This document shows positions 1 through 15,830 of a stretch of DNA of 64,000 nucleotides, in pieces; within the stretch, counting starts at the first letter, position 1; each line of letters begins with the position of its first letter. The notes beneath the pieces were generated by a model that did not search any database, was not told the origin of the DNA, and saw only the letters and a program-made list of their open reading frames with translations. The translations under genes were made by a program, and so were the position numbers. The DNA comes from Amphibalanus amphitrite (taxonomy: Eukaryota; Arthropoda; Thecostraca; Balanomorpha; Balanidae): contig NW_024881616.1 in the NCBI RefSeq assembly GCF_019059575.1, forward strand, positions 62,001-126,000. The letters run 5' to 3'.

Positions 1-3059
<3,059 letters not shown>

Positions 3060-3438
3060 GACCGGCAGCTCCGCCGGGGGTCGGATCGCGGCAGGTCAGC
3101 TCAGTGTTCCCCTGTGGCAAATGTTGCTGTGTGGCCGTAATAACAGCCAGGGAGGCGGAAATGTCTGCAGTCAGCGCTGGCAGACATAGACAGCGCGAGC
3201 AAGAGGGAACTACGACAGGAATAACAATGCAATTATGTGGTGAGTGGTGTGATGTGGAGGTTTATCACGCGGTTTGGTGTGGATCGACGACGTATATTAG
3301 GGGTCTTAGGGGAGTGAGAGTGGAGAATGCTGAGATGCAAATGAAGATATTGAGTGATACAACAATGTGCTAATCGTGGTGCTCCTATTTGACGAATACC
3401 CGTGCGTTTTGGTACTGCGCAGGTCGCGTATTACATTG

Positions 3439-3444
3439 AATAAA
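3439..3444 (+). terminator. candidate polyadenylation signal of DECR1
   Basis: AATAAA lies 380 bp after the DECR1 stop codon and is the first canonical hexamer seen downstream on this strand. A T/G-rich stretch follows within 40-60 bp. Inferred only from position. Confidence 0.45.
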
Positions 3445-4802
3445 ACGTTTATACCTGCGTACTTGGGAAGCGCGACACTATCATCGGCCGGCAAGTTCCG
3501 TGCTGTTTTGATCAACACATACAGTCTGTGAATAGTGTCACCAAATAATACATCGACCATGAACTACCCGGCGTTTCTTCGCTCCAGAGTCAACGACACT
3601 ATTTGGGCTCTGCGCACAACGAGTTGTATCGCAGCTTAGCAAGATTCATCCTGATTTAATTCCGGGTTCAAATCTCCCCAAAGCTCAATTCTTCCCCCGG
3701 TTCAGAGTTTTAAAAGGCTGGAATCCCCACCAGTGGAGGTGACCACATGAACCCAGGTAACACCTTGGGTAACACAGATCCGCCGACTTTCTACCAACAG
3801 TCGCTGCACCACCATCAAACACAACTCTACAAGGTTACAACATGTCTTGGCTGAACAATTCGAACACTGACGCATCTCACAGACACCTACACAAACACGC
3901 ATACAAAACAGCACAGCACTGAGGCCGACCGTACAAAACACCGCGACAACAGATACACAGGAGCTGCTCTGTCGGTCAGCCCGTCTCACAAGCTCGGCGC
4001 GGAGCGAAACAGTGGCACTAAGAACGGGCGGGCGTCACTGAGAAATACGAGTGAGGGCCTCACGTGCCTCAAGACCCCCGCTGGGAGATGCATGTTGAGT
4101 GACGTGTATGTACTAAAGAACAAAACATGAGATACTGACCTGGGATTCAGAGTTACAACTGTGCGATGGCGAGCGGGTATAGCTAGCTACCACGGCGGCG
4201 CATCGTCTCACCAAGAAACGTCGATTCGATCGGGTCAGCGGTAAGACGACTTATACCTCTGGGTACAGAGACAGGATATTTACAGACACACTTCCACACC
4301 GACCAACTCCGAGTCTCAGCGAACTTGTGGCCACAGCGAAACCACAGCTGCGAGGCCCGGTGGCCCGACACTACAATGTGATATCCAACGCTCCCTCCGC
4401 CATCCCATGTCCAAACGTCCATACAAAACTCTTGAGTTATTGCCTCAGCAAAGGTGATAAAGCGTCTAATGCAAAAAGGTCGTCAAAGCGTACTGCCGTG
4501 GAAAAGGCACATCTTTAATAGCGCAAAACGTAGCAAACTTTGCATACTAAATCGCAACAACGGAACGAATGCAGTAACAAAGCGATGGGCCCGAAAACTG
4601 TGCTGAAACGAACAGTATTTGCGAGCCTCATATGGCAGGTGCACTTAAGTCTGAGCTCCGATAGTCAACTCCGCGGCCTGTGCGCTTCGACCCTGTGCAC
4701 TGGATCTGAACAGGCAACAATACGCTCCCACACGGATGTCCACAGCCACTCACTAAACTCATTGGTAGAGCGAGTGAGAACTCACTTGGCTTGTCTGCTG
4801 AC
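3445..4802. other. convergent intergenic region
   Basis: Lies between the end of DECR1 (+) and the stop codon of the zinc-finger gene (-), so it should hold both 3' ends. No ORF here has recognisable domains and no clear repeat family was seen. No canonical AATAAA for the minus-strand gene was found close to its stop. Confidence 0.5.
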
Positions 4803-7800
4803 TCACTGTCGCAGTGAGAACGCCTCTCCCAGATGGAAGAACGCCACGGGCCGCGGGCTGGGCCCCATCTTGGTGATACCCTGCACGCTGACCACTGGCA
4901 GGCCGAGCTGGCCGCGGTTCTCGCCCAGTTTGGAGACCGGTAGGAAGCCGCACACACCCAGCGCGTCCAGCCGCGCCGCGTTCGCCACACTGAGGTCAAA
5001 CACAGGCACCACCAGCTGAGCGGGCGCGCCGGGCCGCGCGCCGGCCGCCCCGCCGCCGCGCCGCCTCTGGTTCAGCGGCGGCCGCACAGGCGACGGGTGA
5101 CGCGGCCGCGGCTGGGGCCCCGGCGGCGGCGGCGGCAGCTTGTGGCCCTGCGACACGTGAGCGGTGGCCTCGTGCTGGTTGCGCGCCGCCGCTGAGGTGT
5201 ACTGGCGTCGACAGTAGCGGCAGAGGAACGAGCCGGGCGGCGAGGGCACGGCGAACTGGCCCCTGCCGACGCCGGCCGCACCGGCGGCGGTCGGGCTGAC
5301 GCCGCGGCCCGTGCCCACGGCCGCGTACTGACCGACGCCCTGAGGAGCGACCATCCGCGGCCGTTTGGCCGGCGGTGCCATGGGTGCGCGGGGCGCGCCG
5401 GCCGGCTGCGGCTGCCGCGGCCGCGGCGCCTGCCACTGTCCTCCGCCGTGTACCGTGTTCAGGTGATGCTGCAGCTCGGCCGCCGTGGTCGGCCAGAAGG
5501 AGCAGATGCGGCAGGGCAGCGGTCGGCCGTGATAGACTGCCGCGTGCTGCTGCGCGGCGGCCGCGTCTGGCAGCGGCACTCCGCACTGCTGGCACACGGC
5601 TGAGGTTCCGGCCGCCGGCGGCAGCGGCTGACCCGTCCCCGCTGTCGGCGGAGCGGGCGGCTTGGGTCCGAAGCTGGCCGGCCGCGGCGCCTCCGGGCTG
5701 ACGGCCGCCGGGTGCGCGGCCAGCGGTGTGACCATGGCGGCGGCCGGCGGACGCGAGGCCTCGATCGGGATCAGGTGCGGCAGCAGGGTGGACGGCGACC
5801 GCACGGAGCCGCCTTCCGGCTGACCGGGGCTGACGGACGGCACGGCTCCGGCGGCGCCATTCCGCCGGATTACTGACGTCGGTGCGCCGCCTCCCTCCGG
5901 CTGCGTCCCCGCGGCAGCCGAGGCCGGCGGCGGGGCCCAGCGGCCGTCGGTAGTCGCCTGTGCCGGCGGGCGGCCGAGCATTGGAGAGCCAGGCTGTGGC
6001 GCTGGCGGCCGCTCGGAGCCCGGAGCCGCCTGGGAAGACGGCAGGGGAGAGGACTGAACGACCGGCTGCGCGACAGGAGGCGGGTGGGTCGGGGGAATAC
6101 AACTGCCGGGCTGTGGAACAGAATGTGGGTGGGGCGGCGGGTGGGGAGAGGACTGAGGAACAGAGGACTGCGGGTGAGACACAGGACTGGCTAGCTGCGG
6201 GGCAGGAGACTGCGGATGGGGCGACGGATGGCTGGAGTACTGCGGGCCAGGGGATGGCGGTAAATGAGAGGCTTGGCCAGCGGGCTGCGAGGCGGGGACA
6301 GGCGAGTGAGACGGGTGCTGACCGGACTGGTTGAAGGACTGGGCAGCAGTAGACACCGGCTGAGGCTGAGGATGAGGATGAGGAGGTTGAACAAGTGGTT
6401 GACCGTACCCAGGCTGCGCACCGGGATTATACTGGGAGCTCGTGGAAGCAGCGAATGACGTCTGGGTGGGATAAGGACCGACCGAGGATGAAGGGGTGTT
6501 CTGCGCGGTGTGTGAAAAGGCCGGGGGCTGACTGGGTGGCGGATGCGTGTACTGGTGTGAGGAGGTGGTCTGGGGCGCAGTGGAGAAGGCTGGGTAGGCT
6601 GACACAGGGGGCGCGACACTGGTCTGAAAACTCTGCTGAGAGTGGGGAGCCGCCCCCGCACTCCCTTGGGCACTGTAAGGAGGAAACGTCTGGGCGTTTC
6701 CCTGAACAGTGTGAGTGGGGTATGACGGTACGTTTCCTTGGGCACTCTGCGTAGGGTTCGCCCAGAAGTTTCCTTGGAGGTTTTGCGGAGGATACGCCGG
6801 TGTGTTTCCCCGGAAGTTGTTGGGAGAGGACGGAGGCGCGTTGCCCTGCCTGCTGTAAGGAGGGCAGGCTGGTGCGTTACTCTGCCCCCTCTGGGCAGGA
6901 TAAGGGACGGTGCTGGCGGGGCCGCCCGCTGGGTGAGGGTACACAGCGCCCGGCTGACCCCCTCTAGGACTGCGCGGTGGGGCAGCCGTCCCGCCGGTCA
7001 CCTGGGCTCGATGTGGGCTCTGCGGTGGCGGCGCTGGGCTGCCTGACGTCCCCGGCTGCCCGCCAGGCTGGGCGGCGACCTGCTGCGCCCCGCTCCAGCA
7101 CTCCGGCGCTGCGACCAGCGGCGGCTGCTGGGTCCTCTTCCTAGGCGTCCTCGCGCCGCGGCCCCTGCCGGCGGCGCCCTGTCCCCGGGCGGCGCCCCGT
7201 CCTCTGCCGCTCTGTCCTCTGCCCCGACCGCCGCCGGCCGGAGTCTCGGCTCCGGTCGGACCCCCGCCGACCTCCACCTGTACCGCGCCGTCTCCGGTCG
7301 TCTGACCACCGACCGGGTCACCGTCCGTCACCGCACCGTCCGTCAGCGGCACACCCCCTCCCTCCGCGGCGCCCCGACCCTTCCCGCGGCCCCTCCCGCG
7401 ACCCCGGCCCCGGCCGCGCCCGCCACTGCGCTCTCTCTTCCTCTCGGGGTCAGCGGGCGGCCGATCCGCGCGCGGCGTGGCTGACCGCGCGCTGCGCTTG
7501 CGACTCCGTTTGGGCTTTGGCCATGGCTCGTCGTCGTCGTCGTCGTCGTTGTCGCCACTGAGCGCGTCCGTCCAGAGATCGGCGGCCGCGTGCTGCCAGG
7601 CGCTCCACTCCTCGGGAGCGCCGGCGGCGACGCCGTCCAGATCGGCCGACGACGGGTGCACCACCTGGCGGGAGGGATCAGAAACAGCGGCGTCAGGGAG
7701 GGCAACTGCGGCGGGAACTACAGTAACTAACTACTGTAGTTGGAGCGTTGATGATTAGCGCGATGTAGGCCAAACAACAAAGTCGAGAAATAGATCACGG

Positions 7801-8820
7801 CATTTAACGGCGATTATAAATGCGCAATGCGCACTGTCGTGATATAAGGTAAACCTACAGGCTACAGCGCAATGCAATATCTCGAAATGACCACCTGCTA
7901 ATGCAATGACCAACAGAGCCTCAAGATTCTCTTACGGGCCACCAGGGCGGCTCTGGCGGCGGCGCAGCATTGCGAGCATGTGCATGTGCAATGTGCATGT
8001 AAATATCGAATCGTAACGGACTTCAGGTTGAGCAATAAATGCAAAATTAGGGTGACCTTTGGGCAGAACGATTAATGATCAACACGTCGACAAACAATTC
8101 ATTGCGCTGGTGGGGTGGACACTTCACGTCGAAGTCATAATAACACATTTCGATTATAAACCAATACAATACTTACACCTTTTCTGTCAGGCAGCCACGG
8201 CATTCAAGAAAGTTGAAATGATTAGTACGAACACACAGTAACACTATCCACGCTGTCAACCCCCCCCCCCCCCCCCCTCCTCTCCCAAGGCCGAATCAAG
8301 CATAAGTCTGGGGAGCACGCCACAGTCCAGGCTCCGCATCGGATAGGGACGGCTTTTATGTACCACCTAAACTTTGCAGGCGCGACTTCTCGCCATTGCA
8401 GGGGAGTAGATAACGCTGGGAGTAGATAACACACAGAGGAGGAAACACACAGTGCGCATACAAAGCTGACCATTCCGTAAGCTATCTGACCCGCTCTTCC
8501 TGCCCCTCCTACCTCATCTCCATTTCCTATCCAACCTGCCACTGGTCTCACTCTCTTCCTGCCAGCTCACCTGTCCCTCTCTTTCCCTCCACTCCCCCCC
8601 CCCCTCTCCGCTCTCTCACCTGGAACTGAGCCGCCGGCTCTGAGCTGTTCCTCCTCAGTGTCAGCCGCAGGCCGGCCGGCGGCGCCGACGCCAGGGGCTC
8701 CAGCACCACCACCGGCGACGGACGCGTCAGCACGTGGTGGTACAGGTGGTGCGTGTGGAAGTACGAGAAGCTCGGGAAGCTGTCGATGCCACACAGCACA
8801 CAGCGCAGCCGCCGGTCCAC
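4803..8820 (-). CDS. C2H2 zinc-finger protein, 3' coding exons
   Basis: Two minus-strand coding exons: 8820-8620 (67 codons, phase 0 at both ends, acceptor CTCTCAG, donor GTGAGA) and 7664-4803 (954 codons including stop, acceptor CGCCAG). The small exon encodes a C2H2-like finger, CVLCGIDSF...HTHHLYHH. The large exon starts with VVHPSSADLDG, then has a DDDDDDE acidic run, a basic KPKRSRKRS probable nuclear signal, and an RG-rich GRGRGRG stretch. About 450 residues rich in Pro, Gln and Ser follow, with repeated QGN...YPP units. Three fingers lie near residues 690 (CQQC..H), 714 (CRIC..H) and 813 (CRYC..H). A nuclear DNA- or RNA-binding regulator is likely. I do not recognise the orthologue. 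Both exons begin in frame without an ATG, so the protein start is upstream; the phase-0 exon at 31264-32108 on the same strand is a candidate 5' part. Confidence 0.82.
7665..8619 (-). other. intron of zinc-finger gene
   Basis: Bounded by GTGAGA at 8619 and CAG at 7667-7665 (minus strand). It contains a poly-C run near 8260-8278 and a second at 8595-8604. Nothing coding was seen. Confidence 0.7.
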
Positions 8821-9196
8821 CTGAGAGACGGAGAGAGAGAGGCGTCAGGCGGCGGTGATGATACTGAAATGATGATGCCGGTTCTCCCGTGGAGCAGTTG
8901 TGGGACGGCTATAGGACGGTCCGAGATGGACATGACAGGTGCACTGAACTGAGTAAGCGCAGCTCTTCCTAACAGCCAGAGCGTGGTACTGGATGTGACG
9001 CCGGTACTGCACCCACAGCGGTGACGAGAGAATAGTGGCGGCGGCGAGAGGACAGCGGCGGCGCCGGATGCCGGGAGAGCAGCAGTGCGCATGTGACACG
9101 CCGTACTTTCTTTCGAACCGAGTTTCATGTAACACGCTGCCCTATCTCCGAGCCGTGTGGGCCGATCGATTCCAATCGATGCGCTTCGCTGCTCCC

Positions 9197-9366
9197 TATA
9201 AAAGCAGCATCGACGCGGACGCGGGGACACTACGCATTCGTTCACTCACGCTGGAGGACTGTCAGTCATTCGCGGTGTGTGATCGTTCGATGTGAGAATC
9301 GCCGTCGATACCGGGCTGACTGGTCGGCTTCTTGACCCCCCTGCGACCGACAACTATCATGTAAGT
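9197..9366 (+). promoter_or_regulatory. TATA promoter and candidate first exon ending in a split ATG
   Basis: TATAAAA at 9197-9203 is followed 40 bp on by a possible initiator (TTCACT, 9241). The following leader has a start-stop pair ATGTGA at 9290-9295 and ends ...CAACTATCAT at 9360, directly before a consensus donor GTAAGT (9361-9366). If spliced to an exon starting with G, the start codon AT/G would be split across the intron. Arthropod cuticle and secreted-protein genes often put only the start codon region in exon 1. No downstream exon was recognised on this strand, so the gene is unidentified. Confidence 0.4.
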
Positions 9367-12300
9367 CCGGCAGCGCGTCGCCGGTCATTCGGCGGCATTA
9401 GATTCTCCAGCCTATCGAATGCTTTATTTTTGGCCCACTAACATAAAATCTGAATCTGTCAATTGATTCAAATATCTCGGTAAATGGTCACTTACTCGTG
9501 GAGTTCAGACTTCTGCATCATTTTTGTGTGCGTACTGTTAACGTCGTCATAAAGAGTTGTGCAAATCTCGTACCACTATAACGCCTTCGCTTGCTCTGAA
9601 GTTAGTTTATGTCTGTGTGCATTCACGTGTGTATGACGCGGATAGTGCATGTCAAATATGTCGTGCTCCCACTGCCACCCCTACTCCCTCCTCCTGAAAT
9701 TAGCACGTAACATACAATATAACCCACTGACGAAACTAGACTATGATGGCGAATGAGGGGCTAAAACGAAAGGGAGATGATCGAAGCGATGGGTTGACGA
9801 GGTCGGGTAGATGAGTAGAGTAGAACGGGTTTCAGAAATTGTGGTCTATAATTGGGTAGCAAGGCTAACAAATGATATATCTCGGTCAAATATCAAGGGG
9901 AGTGGGTCGATTTGAGCGTTGAGGATCTGGGGGTTGGCCTCTTATTACTTGCTATTTACCTGCAGTCATTAGCTCATACTAACGCTTGGATGACGTCAAC
10001 TGACAATACCAGATAATTTCAGTAATCAACATCTTGTTTAAAAAAAAAAAAAATCTTCAGAGCTCAGCATGCCATTTGACGGTAGTTTTCCTGTATGCAT
10101 TCGCAATTATCCGGATAGCTGTTACTTGCTAGTAGGTCTCAGTTCGCTTATTCATCAATTGCAGCTCAAGGAGGTTCAAAATGAAACACCTTCCCAGATT
10201 GAAGTAATGATTGAGCGTTCGATGTTTCTGTTTTGTTTTTCGTAGATGACTCGTTAACGGATTAACGTATATTGTCGAGTAATTTAGGGTTCTAAAAATC
10301 TGCAACAAGTAGTTCAATGGATTGTGTACAATTATAATTCACTGAGCCAAATCGAAACCGGTATACCATGGTGGCAATAAAATCGTTCAAGTAACCGGCC
10401 CTACCGATTTACTGATTTTCCGCGGTTCGAACTAAACATGTTTCGCCACATTCCCTCCTACATTGACGAGAGCCATATTTCATTTTGTACTAGCATACTT
10501 TACAATAGCGTGGTACTCAGAAACTTTGCAGTAAGTTCATTATTGATGAATAAAAAAATCAAAGGCTGATTTTAACAGAACTGAAGTAAATAACGAAAAG
10601 TAATGAAAACTTGAGTTACAGACCGTAATTACTAACAATCGTGATTACAATCCACGAAACCTCTCAACATGTTACAAACAAGTTACGACAACCTTATAAA
10701 TTACTAACTATTTCACCAAGAAAACCTTGCAAATTGACAACGAACCCAGAACGCTCTATTATACGAAGTTTCGGAAGTTTAAGCAAACATGTCAAATAAT
10801 TTCCGCCATAAACTGAAAATCCCCCCTGGTACTACTTTTTCGTAGTTACAATCGTGTGAACGGGCAGCGATGTAAAACAATGAACAATTCTGGCTTAATT
10901 ATTTATTACTATCATTTAAACTCCTACGTTTCCAACAAAGCAAATTACGCAATGCTGTTAGTCAATTACGCCCTACACACGCATTCAATGTTTTGCGGCT
11001 GAACGTTTTGCATTCTATTTCATATAATACGGCATGGTTAAGTGCGGAGTACGTTGATTTCCAACTTTACTATATTTCTCGGTAAAGGCACGTTTTCTAG
11101 ATGAAACCCAGGCATAGAAAAACGCATGATTAGGAACGGATATAGTGTCTAGTTTTATTACTGGTTAGCTTTCCCTCAAAACGTAATCGCGATGCCCGCT
11201 TTAATTTTGTGATGAATTATACCTTCGGTGCAGTGACTCTCAGCAGTGAAATTGATGCCAATGGGGCATTAGGTAGATGTCAATTTATTCTATTGTCAAT
11301 TTGTTCAGTTGTTCTGGTTGAAGAACCCTCTTATTGTCATTCAGTGTGACTGGTAGATTTGGTTAACTACGTCAATATAACTTTGCCTAATTCAGTAAAA
11401 CTCCAGACGCGCCGTTCACCCAATTAGTCGCAGCCGCTTAGTTTCGGGGACGCCGTATCATTATCATTTAGTAATGTCCTATACTTGCTTAAGGACTATT
11501 CACCTAATTGACATTCAGTGCGTCTGGCACATTTGGTAAACTACGTCAATATCACTCCGCCAAACTCAACAGAATTCCAGGCGCGCCGGTTCGCCTATTT
11601 AGCGTCAGCCATTTGGTAGGGGACGCCGCATCGTTATAATTTATGCAAATTGTTAGTGCAGCAGATAACCGAACGATTTTGGGACCAAGTCAATAAGATA
11701 AACAATCATTGTCAGTTGGCTCCATTCCTCTATTCAGCGACTAATTTACGGGACAACAATTGTAGTGGTTAAGAGAGACGTAGGTAACGGCCTGGCGTTA
11801 CACCAGCCGCCCTTACCAGGAAAATAGTTCAGTCGTTACCATTATATCGAATGGGGTAGATTATTACTACTAATTGCCATTATTGGCATCATGCCCCGCA
11901 CCAGTGAAAGCTGCGACGAGTCCACTTCTAGGACACATGCAATAGTGTATGACGCCTATTTACTGTAAAGTTCTACAGCACCAGCCCAGATCTCCCGACT
12001 GCTCTGTGAGCGCTGGGTTTACTGCCCCCATAAATGAGACAGCGACGGCTGGCCATGCGTGGCCGTAATTACCTCTCCATGGAAGCGAGCTGAAGCGTGT
12101 TGGTACGGTATACACAATCGACTGGATTACACTTTTCCAATTGTCGGGGAATGAGAAATAAGATATGGGTCTCTCTGTTGGGGTCAGAGCAGCGCATTTG
12201 TACCTAAGGCAGTGTTGGTCGTTGCATGAGATATCAGCTGCATGTCTCCACCCATTTCCGAATGTCTGGGGTCATGCCATTGGCTGGCTGAAGGTCAGAT

Positions 12301-12486
12301 CCAGTTTTGGGCCCGTACCGTCGTAATACGGCGGCGAGACGGGCAGGCGTCGTTGTTCGATTCCCTGCGCCGCCCCTGGTGAGAAGCGGCGGCGCAGTGT
12401 GCGTGTCTGATTCGCTCGCCCAGATGAGGGGTGATGCTTTACGTTGACGCCGTTGTTTGATATCCGGGTGAATTTCGTGGTGGTTA
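9367..12486. other. AT-rich non-coding region
   Basis: No ORF of note on either strand and no recognised element apart from the imperfect duplication at 11339-11650. It may be the first intron of a plus-strand gene starting near 9230, or part of the long zinc-finger intron on the minus strand. Confidence 0.5.
11339..11650 (+). repeat. imperfect 170-bp tandem duplication
   Basis: Two units of about 140 bp start near 11339 and 11512. Each contains ATTCAGTG, then GGTTAACTACGTCAATAT or GGTAAACTACGTCAATAT, then GACGCGCCG or GGCGCGCCGG, then GGGGACGCCG and ATCATTATCATTTA or ATCGTTATAATTTA. They differ at many positions, so the duplication is old or under some constraint. Confidence 0.7.
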
Positions 12487-12842
12487 TTCCGGGCGATTCC
12501 CGAGGTGTTAGAGATGTTCCGGGCGTACTCCCGAGGTGGTAAGATATTCCGGGCGATTCCCGAGGTGTTACAGATGTTCCGGGCGTACTCCCGAGGTGGT
12601 AAGATATTCCGGGTGATTCCCGAGGTGTTAAAGATGTTCCGGGCGTACTCCCGAGGTGGTAAGATATTCCGGGCGATTCCCGAGGTGTTACAGGTGTTCC
12701 GGGCGTACTCCCGAGGTGGTAAGATATTCCGGGCGATTCCCGAGGTGTTACAGATGTTCCGGGCGTACTCCCGAGGTGGCAAGATATTCCGGGCGATTCC
12801 CGAGGTATTGAAGATGTTCCGGGCGTACTCCCGAGGTGGTTA
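12487..12842 (+). repeat. 60-bp minisatellite, six units
   Basis: Six tandem copies with an exact 60-bp period, each made of two related half-units: TTCCGGGCGATTCCCGAGG followed by a T-rich spacer, then TTCCGGGCGTACTCCCGAGG. A few single-base variants separate units. Because 60 is divisible by three, three long open frames result on both strands, none with coding character. CGGG/CCCG pairs allow small hairpins. Confidence 0.95.
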
Positions 12843-13184
12843 GAGTTCCGTGACCCGCAATAGGTCACGACAAAGTGGTATCGCATGTAACGGGGCTGTA
12901 TGGTGGTGCCATGATTAGCCGCATGGAGGGGGCTACTAATTTCTGGGATCCACTTCCGAAGTATGGTTGCTGTGTGAATGTGGTTATTACTAGCTCATCA
13001 CGGAAGCTCCTAATTGCCTTCAGAGTAGGCCCACTCTGTAGTCAATTTTGGGCTATAGGCTGCTTCCAGGATGACCTGGATAATGAACGAGAGGTGCATG
13101 AATGTAATAATGTCAGTTGCGGAAGCCCAGAGATAATGATGCTAGCTGCCCATCCCGACCATTAAACACTTGCCAAAAAGTCAG

Positions 13185-13675
13185 TTAGCGTGTCCTCCGA
13201 TCAACTCCTCTCCCTGTTTGGCTGTGAAAGGCCGTCAACACCCGGGTTTATCTTCGCCTCCAGCTCTGTGCGAGCCACCGCTTCGTCAAACCCGGGTGGA
13301 CGACGAGGGTCGTTTGGGAACAAAGGACAGGACGGTGATGATGGGGATGGTGGGTGGGCAAACACTCCGCGCACCCCTTGTACACCGCGGCTCGGCTCAC
13401 ACTGCGCGTGTTATCGGCCGACCACGGCGGGGCCGCCGCGGTTCTGTTTGTTCTTCTCCACCCTTCTCGTTATCGCCCCCCCCCCTCCCCCTCCCCCTTC
13501 CCTGGACCCCACTGGCTCGGTGTCGCGTCGTGTCACGTCGGCCCGCTAATCACGATTCAACGTCCCGTTAATGCTTGATTAGCGTGTCCTCCGATCAACT
13601 CCTCTCCCTGTTTGGCTGTGAAAGGCCGTCAACACCCGGGTTTATCTTCGCCTCCAGCTCTGTGCGAGCCACCGC
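13185..13675 (-). repeat. 3' split-direct-repeat cluster of the DIRS fossil
   Basis: In plus-strand order: a 97-bp unit (13185-13281), 78 bp unique, the 219-bp unit (13360-13578), then the 97-bp unit again (13579-13675). The 97-bp units start TTAGCGTGTCCTCCGATC and end GAGCCACCGC. The 219-bp unit starts AAACACTCCGCGCACCCC, contains a C-rich run and ends ATGCTTGA. Confidence 0.9.
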
Positions 13676-13746
13676 CAAACACCCCAAAGGAACCAAGGGT
13701 ATGTGTATTCATACTAGATTATGCGCGCGTGTCCCGTTCACAGGGT

Positions 13747-15123
13747 TCACAGGCGGTACCTGTCAGCACGTGGGTTCCACGGCTCGGGTCCTGTAGGTAC
13801 TCCGCCACACACGATGGGGGCCGGACCGGACACTGGGCCGCCTGTGGCCGCAGCCGCCGGAAACCGCGCCAAGTCGTGCCGACTGAGCGCGTCGGCCGCG
13901 CCGTTCTCTTTCGTTGCCACGTACTCGACGGATACAGCGAACTCATGGAACGCCGTCCAGAACAGGGGCTGACGCAGCAGCGCTATAATCAGTGGCGACC
14001 CCGACCATCCCCTCCCCCAGACCCCCACCACCCCCATGTTATCGGACCGGATCAGCACGCGGTGCCCGCCCCATCTCTCTCCCCACACCAAACATGCCAC
14101 CATGACGGGGATGAGCTCCAGCCACGTCATGGATGGCGCGGCGTCACACTGCCGCTCGCGGGGCCACTCCATCATCCACCATTCGTCTCCGTGCCACGCC
14201 CCCATCCCCCGACGTGAGCTGTCCGTGTTCATCACAATACAGTGGTCGTACTCGCCCGGTGGCGGGGGGGGGGGGGGAATGCCGTACCACATCGGCAAAA
14301 AGTGGCCCACCACCGTAAAACCGCCCGTACATCGGCCGTGATCCGCACCCGGCGGTTCGGTCCGCTAACAGAGTGCGCCGCATCTAGCAGGCGTCTAGTG
14401 AACGCCCTCCCCGGCGGGACGTACTTGCTGGCGTGCACGAGGCGTCCCACCACCGACAGCAGTTCCCGCTGTGTGCATTTCTGTCGCCCGAGCAGTGTCT
14501 TTAGTAACTCCTGGGTGCCCACTAGCTTGGCGTCTGGCAACGCTAGGGTGTCTAGGGTGTTTCTGTGTCTATCACAACCCGAGAAGCTCCATCCGTGTTG
14601 ATGGCGGGGCGCGTTTCCGCTCGGCCAGCGGCACGCCCACTTCCGCACAAATGTCTCGCAGTCTCACATACGCTACGTCGGCACTGTCCGATACTCCGCG
14701 CCCTACCCCGAAGAAGTCATCTAAATAATTGCGTATATACACGTCCGATGTCTGATCCTGGAACACATAGGCGCAAGCATGTGGCAAAATCATTGAAAAC
14801 CCATGGACTGCTTCTAGCCTCAATGGCAGACAAACCTGGTAGTATAGTAAACCGTCCCAACAGAACCCCAGTAGCGCCCACTGGCCGGGCCGGACAGGTA
14901 TAAGTTTGAATGCATTTTTAACATCGGTCTTGAACAGCAAGGTCCCGGCGCCTCCAGCTAGGAGAATCGACCGCACGGCCTCGTCGAATGATGTGTACGT
15001 CACACGAAACTCGTCTGGGTCTAACCCGGCGTTGACCCCGACATCTCTCGACTGTGATAGATCTAAAATGAGCCGCACTTCGCCATTAGGTTTATCGCGC
15101 GCACTCAACGGGTTCACTATCAT
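13747..15123 (-). pseudogene. DIRS reverse transcriptase and RNase H relic
   Basis: The reverse transcriptase part carries the fingers/palm segment with DLSQSRDVGVNAG, the FKTDVKNAFKLIPV box and the YLDDFFGVG catalytic box. The RNase H part carries MNTDSS, a WLELIPV Glu region, the SDNMGVV box and the ADALSRHD end. Spacing and motif style match DIRS-type pol rather than Gypsy or LINE. It is a fossil in several pieces and no intact product is expected. Confidence 0.8.
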
Positions 15124-15593
15124 GTTCGGCAGCGGTGCAGAGCATGGAACGGTCCCCGTGTCGTACCGTCCGCGACCTCTCGCCGAATGGCTGCCGTCAC
15201 CCCAGCACGGCGCCGTTCGGCGGACTGATTGTTTTTCGCGAAACGGCCCCGCGCCGCACCGCGGTATCCAATGTCAGCCCCGTGCCGGAACCGCCCAACG
15301 ACAGTTTCTCTGGCATCGACCATTGTCCACAGCCTGTCGCTTGGCTTCCACCCTTCTGCACTGTCGACGGCGTAGGATCATGCACGAGTCTAATTATGAA
15401 TACGCCCCCGAAGTCACGCCTAGGATCGCAGTACCACAGCCTGCCGTGCCGGGCTATCTGCTGTTTGCACTTGCCTGACCGGCCCGTCGCGCCGGCGCCG
15501 CGGTGTGCGTTATGAGTCACTCGAGGTCGTCTTTCCGCGCGTCCGCCCGCTCGGCCGCACGTTCCCTTATCCATGTCGCCGCACCCCCCCCCC

Positions 15594-15830
<237 letters not shown>

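Noticed and set aside
4996-7758. Several large frames overlapping the zinc-finger exon on either strand
   Set aside because: Shadows of the GC-rich coding exon; only the 7664-4803 frame has zinc fingers, splice-site agreement and a sensible composition.
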